A program made the translations under genes and the position numbers. A DNA stretch of 46,650 bases from Frankia sp. AgB32. GTDB lineage: Bacteria > Actinomycetota > Actinomycetes > Frankiales > Frankiaceae. Shown here piece by piece: positions 1 to 8,128 of this stretch (the stretch's first letter is position 1; each line of letters opens with the position of its first letter). The stretch covers positions 1-46,650 of the forward strand of contig NZ_JALKFX010000074.1 of the NCBI RefSeq assembly GCF_023243045.1, in the 5' to 3' direction. The notes beneath the pieces are model-generated. The model saw only the letters and a program-made list of their open reading frames with translations. It did no database searches and was not told the origin of the DNA.

Positions 1-2
1 TG

Positions 3-128
3 GGGCGCGAGATCAGCCATTCCGCGGTCGCCTCGGTCCTGCGCGGGCAGGGTTTCAGTCTGCAGCAGATGTTCAAGTGCGCGCCGTCGGCGCCGCCGTC
101 GGGGTCGGCTTCTGGTTGTTCCTGCTGA
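3..128 (+). pseudogene. possible transposase fragment at window edge
   Basis: The third frame is open from the window edge to a TGA at 126-128. It reads ISHSAVASVLRGQGFSLQ, which resembles the helix-turn-helix stretch seen in ISAzo13-type transposases, where an ISHxTVxRLLRExGYSLQ-like segment is common. Nothing transposase-like continues past the stop, so this would be the edge of a truncated or decayed element. The second frame, open across about 77-391, encodes a hydrophobic stretch (FWLFLLNLLVLVGYSLAL) and could instead be the end of a membrane protein. The assignment rests on one short motif and is weak. Confidence 0.25.
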
Positions 129-324
129 ACCTGCTGGTTCTCGTCGGTTACAGCCTCGCGCTGCGGTTCGACGAACGGGGTGGCCGGCCGTGGGCGGACC
201 CCCGGGCCAGGGCCGACGTCAGAGTCAGAGGCCGACATCAGAGTCAGGGACGAACAGCCGCTTCGCGCCGAGGGGGATTCTCGGCGCGAAGCGGAGTGGT
301 GGTGGCCGCCGGGCCCTCAGGCGG
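129..324. other. non-coding or unassigned stretch before the ferritin-like gene
   Basis: No gene can be supported here beyond the hydrophobic open frame mentioned for the window edge. The stretch contains short direct repeats such as gtcagagtcaga around 220-245. The minus-strand ferritin-like gene ends at 325. Confidence 0.4.
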
Positions 325-1200
325 TCAGGCGGTCAGGGCAGCGGGGCCGACGGCGTTGCTGGTGTCGATGAAGGAGTCGGGCACCGGGTAGTCGCCGGCG
401 ATGAAGCTCAGGATGGCCGCGTGCATCGCCTCCACCGGGGCGATCGTCGCGGCGGTCGCGATGCCGCCGCTGCCCGTCACGTTGGTCATGGCGTACAGGT
501 AGGTGTGGGCCGCGGCGTTCTCCAGGTTGAGGGCGAAGGCGGCGAGTTCGGGGACGGACTTCGTCGCCTTCAGCTTCGCGACCTCGCTCGCGGCGATCGT
601 CAGCGGCGTGCCGGTGATCGTCGGCAGCTTGGCGCCGGACAGCACCCCGTTCCACGCCTTCGCGTGATCGGTGTGCTGCGAGCGGGCGAGGGTCGCGAAC
701 TCCCCGACCGCGGCGGGAACAGTGCCGTAGTCGCCGGCCTTCGCCTTCGCCAGTGCCATCGTGTACGCCGCGACGGCGAGGTTCTCCAGGGCCACGGCCA
801 GCGCGACGACCCGCAGGTCCCCGGTGTACGGGCTGGCCTTGCCGGTCGGCGTCGCGCCGGCGGCGTACTGGCTGCCGCCGCTGTCCGAGCCGCCACCACA
901 GGCCGCGAGCAGGCCCGCGCCGGCCGCCGCGATGCCACCGAGGAGCACGCCGCGGCGGCTGGTCGGGGGGGGGGGGGGGCCCCCCGGGGGGCCCCCCCCC
1001 CCCCCGGGGGGGGGGGGGGCCGCCCCCGGCGCCGCCCGCCTCCCGCCGGTGGTGTCGCGAAGCTCCTCCAGCGCCGCCGGGAACGTGTCCCGGTGCAGCG
1101 CGTCGAGGTCGCCTGTCAGCAGGCGCAGCTCCGCGTCGCCAATGCCCGGCTCGGCGCGCCGTACGACACGCCGGCGAGCCTGGTCACGCCTGGTCATCAC
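325..1200 (-). CDS. exported ferritin-like domain protein (Tat/lipoprotein type)
   Basis: The product is 291 residues from a GTG at 1200-1198, or 290 from the adjacent ATG at 1197-1195. A short cytoplasmic N-terminus is followed by a twin-arginine signal, TSRRGVLLGG, a hydrophobic stretch and a lipobox-like LLAAC, so the protein is probably Tat-exported and lipid-anchored. The mature part has two helical repeats of ferritin_2 type, with E/H positions such as ALENLAVAAYTMAL, QHTDHAKAW and EAMHAAIL that fit a four-helix di-metal fold. The catalytic role is unknown; metal or oxidative-stress handling is likely from the family. It lies directly downstream of a paralogue (the paralogue's TGA shares one base with the ATG), so the two are co-transcribed, divergently from a SigK-like sigma factor. 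The stretch at 965-1020 encodes an unnatural-looking Pro/Gly run just before the twin arginines and may be a sequence artefact. Confidence 0.8.
   Translation of the reverse strand: MMTRRDQARRRVVRRAEPGIGDAELRLLTGDLDALHRDTFPAALEELRDTTGGRRAAPGAAPPPPGGGGGPPGGPPPPPTSRRGVLLGGIAAAGAGLLAACGGGSDSGGSQYAAGATPTGKASPYTGDLRVVALAVALENLAVAAYTMALAKAKAGDYGTVPAAVGEFATLARSQHTDHAKAWNGVLSGAKLPTITGTPLTIAASEVAKLKATKSVPELAAFALNLENAAAHTYLYAMTNVTGSGGIATAATIAPVEAMHAAILSFIAGDYPVPDSFIDTSNAVGPAALTA
965..1020. repeat. G/C homopolymer cluster
   Basis: The stretch consists of G15, C6, G6, C14 and G14 in direct succession and is self-complementary. It sits inside the ferritin-like gene and keeps the reading frame, encoding only Pro and Gly. 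Such a pattern is more typical of a mis-called or gap-filled hairpin than of a conserved protein linker. Confidence 0.85.
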
Positions 1201-1985
1201 AGGGCTCCTTCAGTGGCCGGGGAGGCCATCGAGGTGGGGTAGAAGGCGACGGGGAAGCCGACGCTGCCGGCGGCCTTCGGGAGCTTCGCCGCGTCGGGCG
1301 GCAGCGCGATCAGGTCGGCGGCACCGCCGCTGAGCAGCGCGGAGACGGCGAGCAGGATGGCCCGGTGCTGTGCCTCCACCGCGGCGACGCTGCCGAACAG
1401 CTGGCGCAGCATCGAGCTGCCGACCTGGCTGACGTTCTTCGTGTAGGTCTGCGCCGCGACGTCCTCCAGGGTGATCGCGAGCGACACGACGTCACCCGGC
1501 CCCTTGATTGTCGGCACGGCCGCCTGGACGACCTTCGCGTACTTCGGGTCCGGGGCGGTCTGGGCCTTGCCGCCGAGGCGGACCGCCGCCGCGTTGAACG
1601 CGGCGGCATGCTCGGTGTGCTGCGTCATCGTCTTCATCGAGAATGCCTTGACGACACCGTTCGCCTCGGCGCCGCCGACGAACGGCAGCGTCAGGGCGGT
1701 CTGGTAGGTGCTGACCGCGAGGTTCTCGATGGACGCGGCGGTCTGGAGAATCGCCACGTCGTTCGTCGCCGCGCAGGCGCGGGAACCCATCGCGAGCACG
1801 CCCGCGCCGGCCAGGCCGGCGGCGACCGCCGCGCCGCGGGCGGCGAACAACGGACGGGTGCCGGACGGGGTCGCCTCGACATAGTCGGCGACGGCCGCGC
1901 GGTTGGCCCGCATGGAGTCGCTGTGCAGATCCTCGGACGCCTCGCTCAGTTCCCGCAGGCGCCGTTCGTCAACGGTGTCAGACAC
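1197..1985 (-). CDS. exported ferritin-like domain protein, paralogue
   Basis: The product is 262 residues from a GTG at 1985-1983. An AGGAGG sits five bases upstream of that start, which fixes it. The N-terminus has about 45 polar residues, then a signal-like hydrophobic segment (AAVAAGLAGAGVLAM) preceded by RPLFAARGA, which is a degraded twin-arginine motif at best. Two ferritin-like helical pairs follow: SIENLAVSTYQTAL and QHTEHAAAF, then TLEDVAAQTYTKNV and EAQHRAILL. It shares this layout with its downstream partner, and the pair probably arose by duplication. The neighbouring divergent ECF sigma/anti-sigma pair suggests SigK-dependent expression; this is inference, as no promoter was identified. 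Confidence 0.8.
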   Translation of the reverse strand: MSDTVDERRLRELSEASEDLHSDSMRANRAAVADYVEATPSGTRPLFAARGAAVAAGLAGAGVLAMGSRACAATNDVAILQTAASIENLAVSTYQTALTLPFVGGAEANGVVKAFSMKTMTQHTEHAAAFNAAAVRLGGKAQTAPDPKYAKVVQAAVPTIKGPGDVVSLAITLEDVAAQTYTKNVSQVGSSMLRQLFGSVAAVEAQHRAILLAVSALLSGGAADLIALPPDAAKLPKAAGSVGFPVAFYPTSMASPATEGAL

Positions 1986-2329
1986 CGCATCCTCCTGTGG
2001 CCGATGGTGCTCGCTGTCGGGGTGGTCACTGTCGGAGTGCTCGTCGGTGACCCGTGTCCCCGACTCCGCCGAGCGGCCGCACCGGCGGTGGACGACGAGG
2101 ATTCGGAGCTGTCGGCCAGCCGGATGGGTCCGAGTCGCGGAAAGTTCCGGCCGGCGGCGAGATTCCCTGGCCCGGCGGCAATCCGACGGTTCGCTCGCTC
2201 CGAAGAACGAAGCAGCACCGCTGGCGCCAGCGCCACCGGTGATCGACCTGACGGCGACGCGGCGCCCGACGACGGTGCCCCCACCCCCGGCGCAGCCGGG
2301 CCGATCCCCCGCACTGGAGGTCCCGCCTG
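1986..2329. promoter_or_regulatory. divergent intergenic region between ferritin-like pair and sigma factor
   Basis: This 344-base region holds the promoters of both divergent units, including the AGGAGG for the minus-strand gene and a GGAGG at 2316-2320 for the sigma factor. No reliable -35/-10 pair could be picked out. Open frames crossing it have no recognisable protein content. Confidence 0.5.
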
Positions 2330-2968
2330 ATGCAACGACGAACCGATGACGACGACGGGCGCGCGCTACGCGCCGTCGCCGATCACGACCCCACGCTGGA
2401 CGCCGGCAACGGCACGTCCAGCGTGGACAGCGCCCTGCTGCGCGCCGGCCGCGGCGACACCCGCGCGTTCGCCGTCGTCTACGACCAGCTCGCCGCCCGG
2501 GTCTACGGACTGGTCCGCCGGGTCGTCCGGGACCCGGCGCAGGCCGAGGAGGTCACCCAGGAGGTCTTCGTCGAGGTCTGGCGGCAGGCGAACCGGTTCG
2601 ACCCGGCCCGCGGGAACGCCACGGGGTGGATCTGCACCCTCGCGCACCGCCGCGCGGTCGACCGGGTGCGTTCCGCGCAGGCCGCGACGGACCGGGAGCG
2701 GCGGGCCGGCCCCATGGATGCGCGCGGCGGCGAGACCGGCTACGACGAGGTCGTCGAACAGGTGGAGCTGCGGATGGAGTACGAGCGGCTGCGCCGCTGC
2801 CTGCACGGCCTCACCGACCTGCAACGGGAGTCGATCTCCCTGGCCTACTACAGCGGTTACACCTACCGGGAGGTCGCGGAGATGCTCTCGACCCCGGTGC
2901 CGACCGTGAAGACCCGCATGCGCGACGGACTGATCCGGCTGCGCGACTGCCTGGGGGTGACCGCGTGA
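2330..2968 (+). CDS. sigK: ECF-type RNA polymerase sigma factor, SigK-like
   Basis: A 212-residue alternative sigma factor. Region 2 is visible around residues 40-105, with FAVVYDQLAARVYGLVRR, the EEVTQEVFVEVWRQA helix and the TGWICTLAHRRAVDRVRS segment that bind the -10 element. Region 4 occupies about residues 150-205, ending in the helix-turn-helix YREVAEMLSTPVPTVKTRMR that reads the -35 element. GGAGG at 2316-2320, nine bases before ATG 2330, supports the start. The stop overlaps the start of the anti-sigma gene (GTGA), so the two are translationally coupled. Pairing with a RskA-type anti-sigma factor and with exported redox-type proteins matches the SigK/RskA arrangement of actinobacteria. 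The SigK name is by family resemblance. Confidence 0.88.
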   Translation: MQRRTDDDDGRALRAVADHDPTLDAGNGTSSVDSALLRAGRGDTRAFAVVYDQLAARVYGLVRRVVRDPAQAEEVTQEVFVEVWRQANRFDPARGNATGWICTLAHRRAVDRVRSAQAATDRERRAGPMDARGGETGYDEVVEQVELRMEYERLRRCLHGLTDLQRESISLAYYSGYTYREVAEMLSTPVPTVKTRMRDGLIRLRDCLGVTA

Positions 2969-3687
2969 CCTCGCCGGAGGCACACACGCTGATCGGCGCC
3001 TACGCCCTCGACGCGCTGGACGACGCCGAGCGCGCCAGGCTGGAGTCCCATCTCGCCGCCTGCCCCGAGTGCGCCACGGAGCTGCGGGAGCTGCGCGCGG
3101 TCGCGACCACGATGGGCGGCGCGGTTCCGAGGACACCGCCGGCGTCGCTGCGCGCGGCGGTCCTGCGGGAGATCGAAACGACGCCGCAGCTGCCGCCCCG
3201 GCTCGCCGACCGCCGTTCCCGCGGGCAGCGGCGGGCGACCTTCGCCGCGATCGCCTCAGGGGTCGCCGCGGTCGTCGCTTTCGTGGCGCTCGGTGTCGTC
3301 GGCACGTTGACGATCAACCAGCGTCATCAGCTCGCCGACGTCCGGGCCCAGGCGGCGGATCTCGAAGCGGTCGCGTCGGAGGTGGCGGCCCGGTCGGCGC
3401 AGCCGATGGCCGGCGGGGGCCGGCTCGCGGTCGTCGCCGTCGCGGGCCGGGCGTTCGTCGACATCCGCGACCTGCCTGACCTGCCGGCCAACCGGGTGTA
3501 TCAGCTCTGGGCGGCGAGCGCGAAGGGCGTCGAGTCCGCCGGCATCGTCGGCGGCAACGTCGGACGGGCACACCGGCTCCTCGCGCTCGGCAAGGAGGCG
3601 ACGGCCGTGAAGGTGACGGTCGAGCCAGCCGGCGGCTCCAAGCAGCCGACCAGCGCGGTCATCGGCTCGGCCCCCCTGCCGGGCTGA
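2965..3687 (+). CDS. rskA: membrane-anchored zinc-binding anti-sigma factor, RskA-like
   Basis: A 240-residue protein that starts at a GTG overlapping the sigma-factor stop by four bases. The cytoplasmic N-terminus carries the zinc anti-sigma motif H-x3-C-x2-C (HLAACPECATEL, about residues 32-43), which clamps the sigma factor. A single membrane segment lies at about residues 94-117 (IASGVAAVVAFVALGVVGTL). The extracytoplasmic part matches the RskA C-terminal domain, with the typical NRVYQLWA motif and a final beta-rich segment. Release of the sigma factor would follow regulated proteolysis at the membrane. The signal is not evident from the sequence. Confidence 0.88.
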   Translation: MTSPEAHTLIGAYALDALDDAERARLESHLAACPECATELRELRAVATTMGGAVPRTPPASLRAAVLREIETTPQLPPRLADRRSRGQRRATFAAIASGVAAVVAFVALGVVGTLTINQRHQLADVRAQAADLEAVASEVAARSAQPMAGGGRLAVVAVAGRAFVDIRDLPDLPANRVYQLWAASAKGVESAGIVGGNVGRAHRLLALGKEATAVKVTVEPAGGSKQPTSAVIGSAPLPG

Positions 3688-3885
3688 CGCGGCCGGCCCG
3701 GGGCACGACGCGAGACGCGGCGCCGACGGCGGGCGCGCGGACATCCGGCCCTGACTCCCGCGGCGACCTCACACACCGCCGCCTACCCGCTCTGCCTGCG
3801 AACTCCCTCCTCCGCGCCATCCAGGTGGTCCGCTGAGCGGAACAGGGCGCTTGCCGACGGTGATCGACACCCAAATAATCGATCA

Positions 3886-5694
3886 GTGACCGGATCCATC
3901 GTGCGGTCAGGTCGGGACGGTGCCGGGGGCGGCGAACTCGGCCTGACGCGATCACGCGGGTGGAAGAGCCGTCCCTGGGCGATCGCCGGGTCTGCCGGCC
4001 CCGGCGTCCCGGTGCTCGCCGTGGCCGGGGCGGTTTTCGGCGCGGTCGTGCTCGTGCTGTCCGACTCGGGCCGGGATCCGAACACGACCACGGCCCTGTT
4101 CTCCGGCCTGGTCGGCGGGCTGTACCTGGTCACCGGCCTGGTCACGCATCTGCGCCGGCCGGGACGCCTCGGCCTGCGGATGGTGACGGTCGGGATCGCC
4201 TGGTTCGCCGAGGACCTGCAGATCTCCAGCGACCCGGGGCCGCACACCGCCGGGATGTTCCTGCGGTCGGCGGCCTCAGGATGCCTGGTGCACCTCCTGC
4301 TGGCCTTCCCGGACGGGCGGCTGCGCACCCGCGTCGAACGGATCCTGACCGGCGTGGTCTACGTGATCGTGGGCGTCCTCGTGCCGCTGGGGGTGCCGTT
4401 CTATCGGTCGGTGACGCCGAACCTGCTGTTCGTCGCCGATCTGTCCCGGCCGCAGAACACGCTGTTCGATGGCGCGCAGGTGGTCGTCGCCGTGGCCGTC
4501 GTCGCGCTGCTGGTCCGGCGCTGGATCGTCGCCACCCCGCCCGCGCGACGGGTGCTCGCGCCGGTGTACGGCGTCGGGCTCGTCGGGAGCATCGCGGCGA
4601 TCCTGGACTCGGCGCTGGCGGAGTCCGGCGCGTCGTCGCTCAACGCGGTCGCCCACCTGGCGACCCTGGGGCTGCCGGTGGCGTTCCTGGCGGGGGCGCT
4701 ACGGGTCCGGCTGGGCCGCACGGCGGTCGCGGACCTCCTGCTCGACCTGCCCCGGACACCGCATGCGGACCTGCGGGACCTGCTGGCCCGTGCGCTCGGC
4801 GACCCGACACTGCGCATCGCCTACCACCACCCGGACGAGACGGGCTCCCCCGACAGCTACGTGGACGGCGCCGGGCAGCCCGTCACGCCCGGCCCGTACG
4901 ACGCGATCACACCGGTCCGGCGCGACGAGCGGGTGGTCGCCGTGTTCCTGCACGACCCCGCGCTGCGCGCCGACCGGCATGTCCTGCACGCGGTGAGCGC
5001 CGCCGCGGCCCTGGAGCTGGACAACCAGCGGCTCGCCGCGACGGTGCGGGCCCAGCTCGCCGAGGTCCGCGCGTCCCGGGTCCGTATCGTCGCCGCCGCC
5101 GACGAGCAGCGCCGCCGGATCGAGCGGGACCTGCACGACGGCGCCCAGCAGCAGCTCGTCACCACCGCGCTCGTGCTGCGCCTCGCCCGCGACCGGCTCG
5201 ATCCCGAAGGGACCGACCGGGAGCTCGACGCCCTGCTCCGGCGGGCCGCCGACGGGCTGGAGGCGGGACTGACGGAGCTGCGCGAACTCGCCCGCGGTAT
5301 CCATCCCGCCGTGCTGACGGAGGCCGGGCTGCTCCCCGCGCTGCGGGCGCTCGCCGCCCGCTCCGCCTCGCCGGTACGGGTCGTCGACGGCCCCGCACTG
5401 CCGCCGCTGGCGGCCCGGGTCGCCGCGACGGTCTACTTCGTCGCCGCGGAGGCCGTGACGAACGCGGCGAAACACGCCCGCGCCAGCGCGGTCCACGTGC
5501 ACGTCCGGGCGTCCGGGAACCGGCTGCTCGTCACCGTCGCCGACGACGGCGTCGGCGGGGCCGACCTGTCGGCGGGCACCGGTCTGCTCGGCCTGCGTGA
5601 CCGGGTCGCCGCGCTCGACGGCACCCTGGTCGTGCGCAGCTTCCCCGGCGCCGGAACGTCCGTCCACGCCGATCTCCCCCTGGAGGGACCGTGA
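3886..5694 (+). CDS. NarL-family membrane sensor histidine kinase
   Basis: A 602-residue kinase starting at GTG 3886; no clear ribosome site precedes it. The first roughly 285 residues contain several membrane helices and no recognisable extracellular sensor domain. A linker with a degenerate GAF-like region follows. The HisKA_3 box is RIERDLHDGAQQQLV, with the phospho-accepting His at about residue 417. The HATPase domain has the N box EAVTNAAKHA near 525 and the G boxes DDGVGG and GTGLLGLRDR. Its GTGA stop overlaps the start of a LuxR-type response regulator, its obvious partner. The 198 bases before the gene carry no other gene. Confidence 0.88.
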   Translation: MTGSIVRSGRDGAGGGELGLTRSRGWKSRPWAIAGSAGPGVPVLAVAGAVFGAVVLVLSDSGRDPNTTTALFSGLVGGLYLVTGLVTHLRRPGRLGLRMVTVGIAWFAEDLQISSDPGPHTAGMFLRSAASGCLVHLLLAFPDGRLRTRVERILTGVVYVIVGVLVPLGVPFYRSVTPNLLFVADLSRPQNTLFDGAQVVVAVAVVALLVRRWIVATPPARRVLAPVYGVGLVGSIAAILDSALAESGASSLNAVAHLATLGLPVAFLAGALRVRLGRTAVADLLLDLPRTPHADLRDLLARALGDPTLRIAYHHPDETGSPDSYVDGAGQPVTPGPYDAITPVRRDERVVAVFLHDPALRADRHVLHAVSAAAALELDNQRLAATVRAQLAEVRASRVRIVAAADEQRRRIERDLHDGAQQQLVTTALVLRLARDRLDPEGTDRELDALLRRAADGLEAGLTELRELARGIHPAVLTEAGLLPALRALAARSASPVRVVDGPALPPLAARVAATVYFVAAEAVTNAAKHARASAVHVHVRASGNRLLVTVADDGVGGADLSAGTGLLGLRDRVAALDGTLVVRSFPGAGTSVHADLPLEGP

Positions 5695-6419
5695 CCATCG
5701 CCGCCACCCCTGCCACCCCTGCCACGACCACCGCCACCACCGCCACCACCACCACCGCGTCGACGACGGGGGTGACGCGGGTCGTGCTCGCTGACGACTC
5801 GGCGTTGTTCCGGGTGGCGCTCGTCGAACTCCTGGAAGGCAACGGGTGCCGGGTCGTCGCGCAGGCCGGCGATGCGGAGCGGCTCCTCGACGCGGTCGAG
5901 CGGGAGCGCCCGGACCTCGCGGTGGTCGATATCCGGATGCCGCCCACCCAGCACCTGGAGGGGCTGCGCGCGGCCGTGCTGCTGCGGCGGCGCCACCCCG
6001 TGACGGGAACGCTGCTGCTGTCCCAGCATCTGGAGGTCGCGCATCTCGACGAGCTCGTCGGACGCACCGCGCGGGGCGTCGGCTACCTGCTCAAGGACCG
6101 GGTCACCGGGCCGGACTTCCTCGACGCCGTCCGCCGGGTGGCCGCCGGCGGCTGCGCGTTCGATCCCGAGGTCGTCCCGCTGCTCGCCGGCGGCCGGGGC
6201 AGACGCGACGAGCTGGCCGAACTCAGCCCCCGGGAACGGCAGGTCCTCGGGCTGATGGCGCAGGGCCGGTCCAACGCGGCGATCGCCGACGAGCTGCACC
6301 TGACGACCCGCACCGTCGAGACGCACGTCCGCAACATCTTCGTCCGGCTCGCGCTGCCCGACGAGACCGAGCACAACCGCCGCGTCCTCGCGGTGCTGAC
6401 CTACCTGCGCTCGGCCTGA
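5691..6419 (+). CDS. NarL/LuxR-type response regulator, cognate to the upstream kinase
   Basis: A 242-residue two-domain regulator overlapping the kinase stop by four bases. The receiver domain has the acidic pair D35-D36, the phosphorylation site D80 (LAVVDIRMPP) and a switch Lys in LLKD near residue 129. The output domain is a LuxR helix-turn-helix at about residues 176-220 (LSPRERQVLGLMAQGRSN, then TTRTVETHVRNIF). Ahead of the receiver is an unusual tail of about 25 residues made almost only of Thr and Ala with two Pro, encoded by simple repeats (acc/gcc) at 5697-5760. That tail is probably a disordered leader; a later start is possible but no better one is evident. The 3' end overlaps a convergent gene by 19 bases. 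Confidence 0.9.
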   Translation: MTIAATPATPATTTATTATTTTASTTGVTRVVLADDSALFRVALVELLEGNGCRVVAQAGDAERLLDAVERERPDLAVVDIRMPPTQHLEGLRAAVLLRRRHPVTGTLLLSQHLEVAHLDELVGRTARGVGYLLKDRVTGPDFLDAVRRVAAGGCAFDPEVVPLLAGGRGRRDELAELSPRERQVLGLMAQGRSNAAIADELHLTTRTVETHVRNIFVRLALPDETEHNRRVLAVLTYLRSA

Positions 6420-6784
6420 CGCGCCACCAGCAACGCCAGCGCCGCCGCCGACAACGCCGACTTGGGCAGGAACCCGGCCGCGGTGGAACGCTCGACCGCG
6501 TCGCCGTAGTGCTCGGCGTCGCGCACCGAGCAGAACACCACCGTCGCGTCGGGCGCCGCGCTTCGCAGCTCCCGGCAGACGCTGAACCCGTCGGTGTCCG
6601 GCAGGGCGACGTCCAGCAGCACGATGTCGGGGCCCGCCGCGGGCACGCCGGCCAGCGCCTCGGCTCCGGTCGCGGCGTCCCCGACGACCTCGTAGCCGCC
6701 GCTTTCCAGCAGCGCCCGGGCGACGGCGCGAAACGGCGCGTTGTCGTCGACGATGAAGACGCGCCCCACCGCCACCCGGTCCAT
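6401..6784 (-). CDS. orphan receiver-only response regulator
   Basis: A 127-residue single-domain CheY-type receiver. Acidic residues D13-D14 (FIVDDNAPF), the phosphorylation site D58 (IVLLDVALPDTDG) and a switch Lys near 107 (FLPKSAL) are all present, and no DNA-binding domain follows. The start ATG at 6784-6782 gives a normal receiver length; longer in-frame starts add only unconserved sequence. It ends 19 bases inside the 3' end of the convergent NarL-type regulator and is divergent from the phosphosignalling operon that starts near 6906. It may act as a phosphate sink or a protein-binding switch for either neighbour; that role is inference. Confidence 0.82.
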   Translation of the reverse strand: MDRVAVGRVFIVDDNAPFRAVARALLESGGYEVVGDAATGAEALAGVPAAGPDIVLLDVALPDTDGFSVCRELRSAAPDATVVFCSVRDAEHYGDAVERSTAAGFLPKSALSAAALALLVARQAERR

Positions 6785-6905
6785 CCGCCGGACGGTAGCA
6801 CCGCGGCCGGCCCATGCCATCAGTGTCATCACTGACGCGTCTCGCCGTGGAATGTCCGTGCTGGCACCGATGTGCCGGCGGCCGAACCACCCGAGACTTC
6901 CGGGC

Positions 6906-7010
6906 ATGAAGCCTGTGCTGGCCGTGCTCGGACGCGCGCTCGCCGCGATCGGAGGTGGTCCCGGAGGCAGCTCGGGGGGTGGCTCCGGAACCATCCAGCA
7001 GCCGGGATGA
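6906..7010 (+). CDS. small Gly-rich peptide, translationally coupled leader of the operon
   Basis: A 34-residue open frame, MKPVLAVLGRALAA then a Gly/Ser-rich tail. Its TGA overlaps the ATG of the next gene (ATGA at 7007-7010). The first half is hydrophobic. No strong ribosome site precedes the ATG (ccgggc). Coupled overlap and reasonable codon composition suggest it may be translated, but its shortness makes this uncertain. No family was recognised. Confidence 0.35.
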   Translation: MKPVLAVLGRALAAIGGGPGGSSGGGSGTIQQPG

Positions 7011-7372
7011 CCCGGCCCCGCGCGCCGTGGCAGCACCCGGCGCTGGCACCCGTGTACGCGGCGGTGGTCGCGTTCGGCGTCGTCTTCCTGGTGCACCTGT
7101 TCGGAGCCGTCACCGCGGACGTCACCGTCACCGTGTCGGTCACGCCGTCCGCTGCGTCCGCCTCGTCCACCGCGTCCGCCCGGGCGACGACGACCGTCTG
7201 CCTGCGACCTCCGGGCGGTTGGCACCTCGTCGACCCGAAACCGCAGGCCACCCCCGACCCGGCCGCGGCTGCCCAGGATCCCGCCGCCCCGGACCCAGCG
7301 GCCGGCCGGGGATGCCGGCCGGTTGTCGGGACGACCGGCGCGCCGTTCCGCCTCCGGGCGGACGGGCCGTGA
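7007..7372 (+). CDS. single-pass membrane protein of unknown function
   Basis: A 121-residue protein with a basic N-terminus, one membrane helix at about residues 16-36 (VYAAVVAFGVVFLVHLFG) and a Thr/Ser/Val-rich then Pro/Ala-rich outer tail. No catalytic motif was seen. The gene is coupled at both ends: its ATG overlaps the preceding small peptide and its TGA overlaps the GTG of the next gene. Two Cys occur in the tail (TTTVCLRPPGG and GRGCRPVV). It is probably a membrane accessory of the vWA/phosphatase/kinase operon that follows. Confidence 0.6.
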   Translation: MTRPRAPWQHPALAPVYAAVVAFGVVFLVHLFGAVTADVTVTVSVTPSAASASSTASARATTTVCLRPPGGWHLVDPKPQATPDPAAAAQDPAAPDPAAGRGCRPVVGTTGAPFRLRADGP

Positions 7373-8028
7373 GCGGGCGGGCCGCGCCGGGACGGAGCAA
7401 CGGGGAGCCGGTCCCGCGATACGTGATCATGGTTGTCACCGTGGCGGGGGCGCTCGTCGCGGCCCTGGGTGGCTGGATGCTGTGGCTGCCCGCCCGGCCG
7501 GTCTGGTGGGCCCCGCTCGCCGTCGTCCTCGGGTCCGCCATCGGCGGCGTGCTGCTCGCGTGGCTGGTGGTGCTACCGGCACGCCCGGACGAACCGGCGC
7601 CGGAACCGGCTCACCGGCGGCCGACCGAGCCGGAGGGCCGCCACGCTGGTCGGCGCGCCCTCGACGCGGGTCCGCGGACCGTGCGGGACCCGGACGTCGA
7701 GCGACCGACACAGGTGATACTGCCGGTCGAGCGGCCGCCCGGCGCCCCGGCCGCGGGCCGGTGGTGGAACCAGGGTGCCCCGCCGCCCGCCGTCGGCAGG
7801 GGTGAGTCCGCGGCGCCCGACCGCCCGGCCACCCACGACCCCATCCAGGTACCCGAGGCGCCCCGCGTGGTGCAGTGCCCGCGTTGCGGCGCGTTCCGCG
7901 TCGACGTCGGGCACACGTCGGCCGGATACGCGTTCCGCTGCCGCGTCGACGCCCACGAGTGGACGTGGCGGCCCGGGACCGCGTGGCCGCCCACCGTCGT
8001 CGCGAGCCGTCGGCGCCGAGCCCCCTGA
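7369..8028 (+). CDS. membrane protein with C-terminal zinc-ribbon-like segment
   Basis: A 219-residue protein starting at a GTG that overlaps the previous stop. Two membrane helices (about residues 18-40 and 45-67) are followed by about 100 residues of charged and Pro-rich linker. A compact C-terminal segment follows with VQCPRCGAFRVDVGH, a later Cys and a later His (FRCRVDAHEWTW), suggesting a Cys/His metal-binding ribbon facing the cytoplasm. Zinc-ribbon proteins often accompany vWA/kinase triads as adaptors. Here the vWA gene starts about 100 bases downstream, probably in the same transcript. The function is otherwise unknown. Confidence 0.65.
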   Translation: MSGRAAPGRSNGEPVPRYVIMVVTVAGALVAALGGWMLWLPARPVWWAPLAVVLGSAIGGVLLAWLVVLPARPDEPAPEPAHRRPTEPEGRHAGRRALDAGPRTVRDPDVERPTQVILPVERPPGAPAAGRWWNQGAPPPAVGRGESAAPDRPATHDPIQVPEAPRVVQCPRCGAFRVDVGHTSAGYAFRCRVDAHEWTWRPGTAWPPTVVASRRRRAP

Positions 8029-8128
8029 CGACCTGGCGACCGACGACGAGCTCGCACGACGCCGACCGCGCCCCGACCAGGCGCGGACGGTTGACCAGCA
8101 CGAATGGACGATCAGGACGGACGACGAG

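Noticed and set aside
5697-5760. Simple acc/gcc repeat at the response-regulator start considered as a non-coding microsatellite
   Set aside because: The kinase stop overlaps the start codon and the frame continues directly into the receiver, so it is more likely a coding low-complexity leader.
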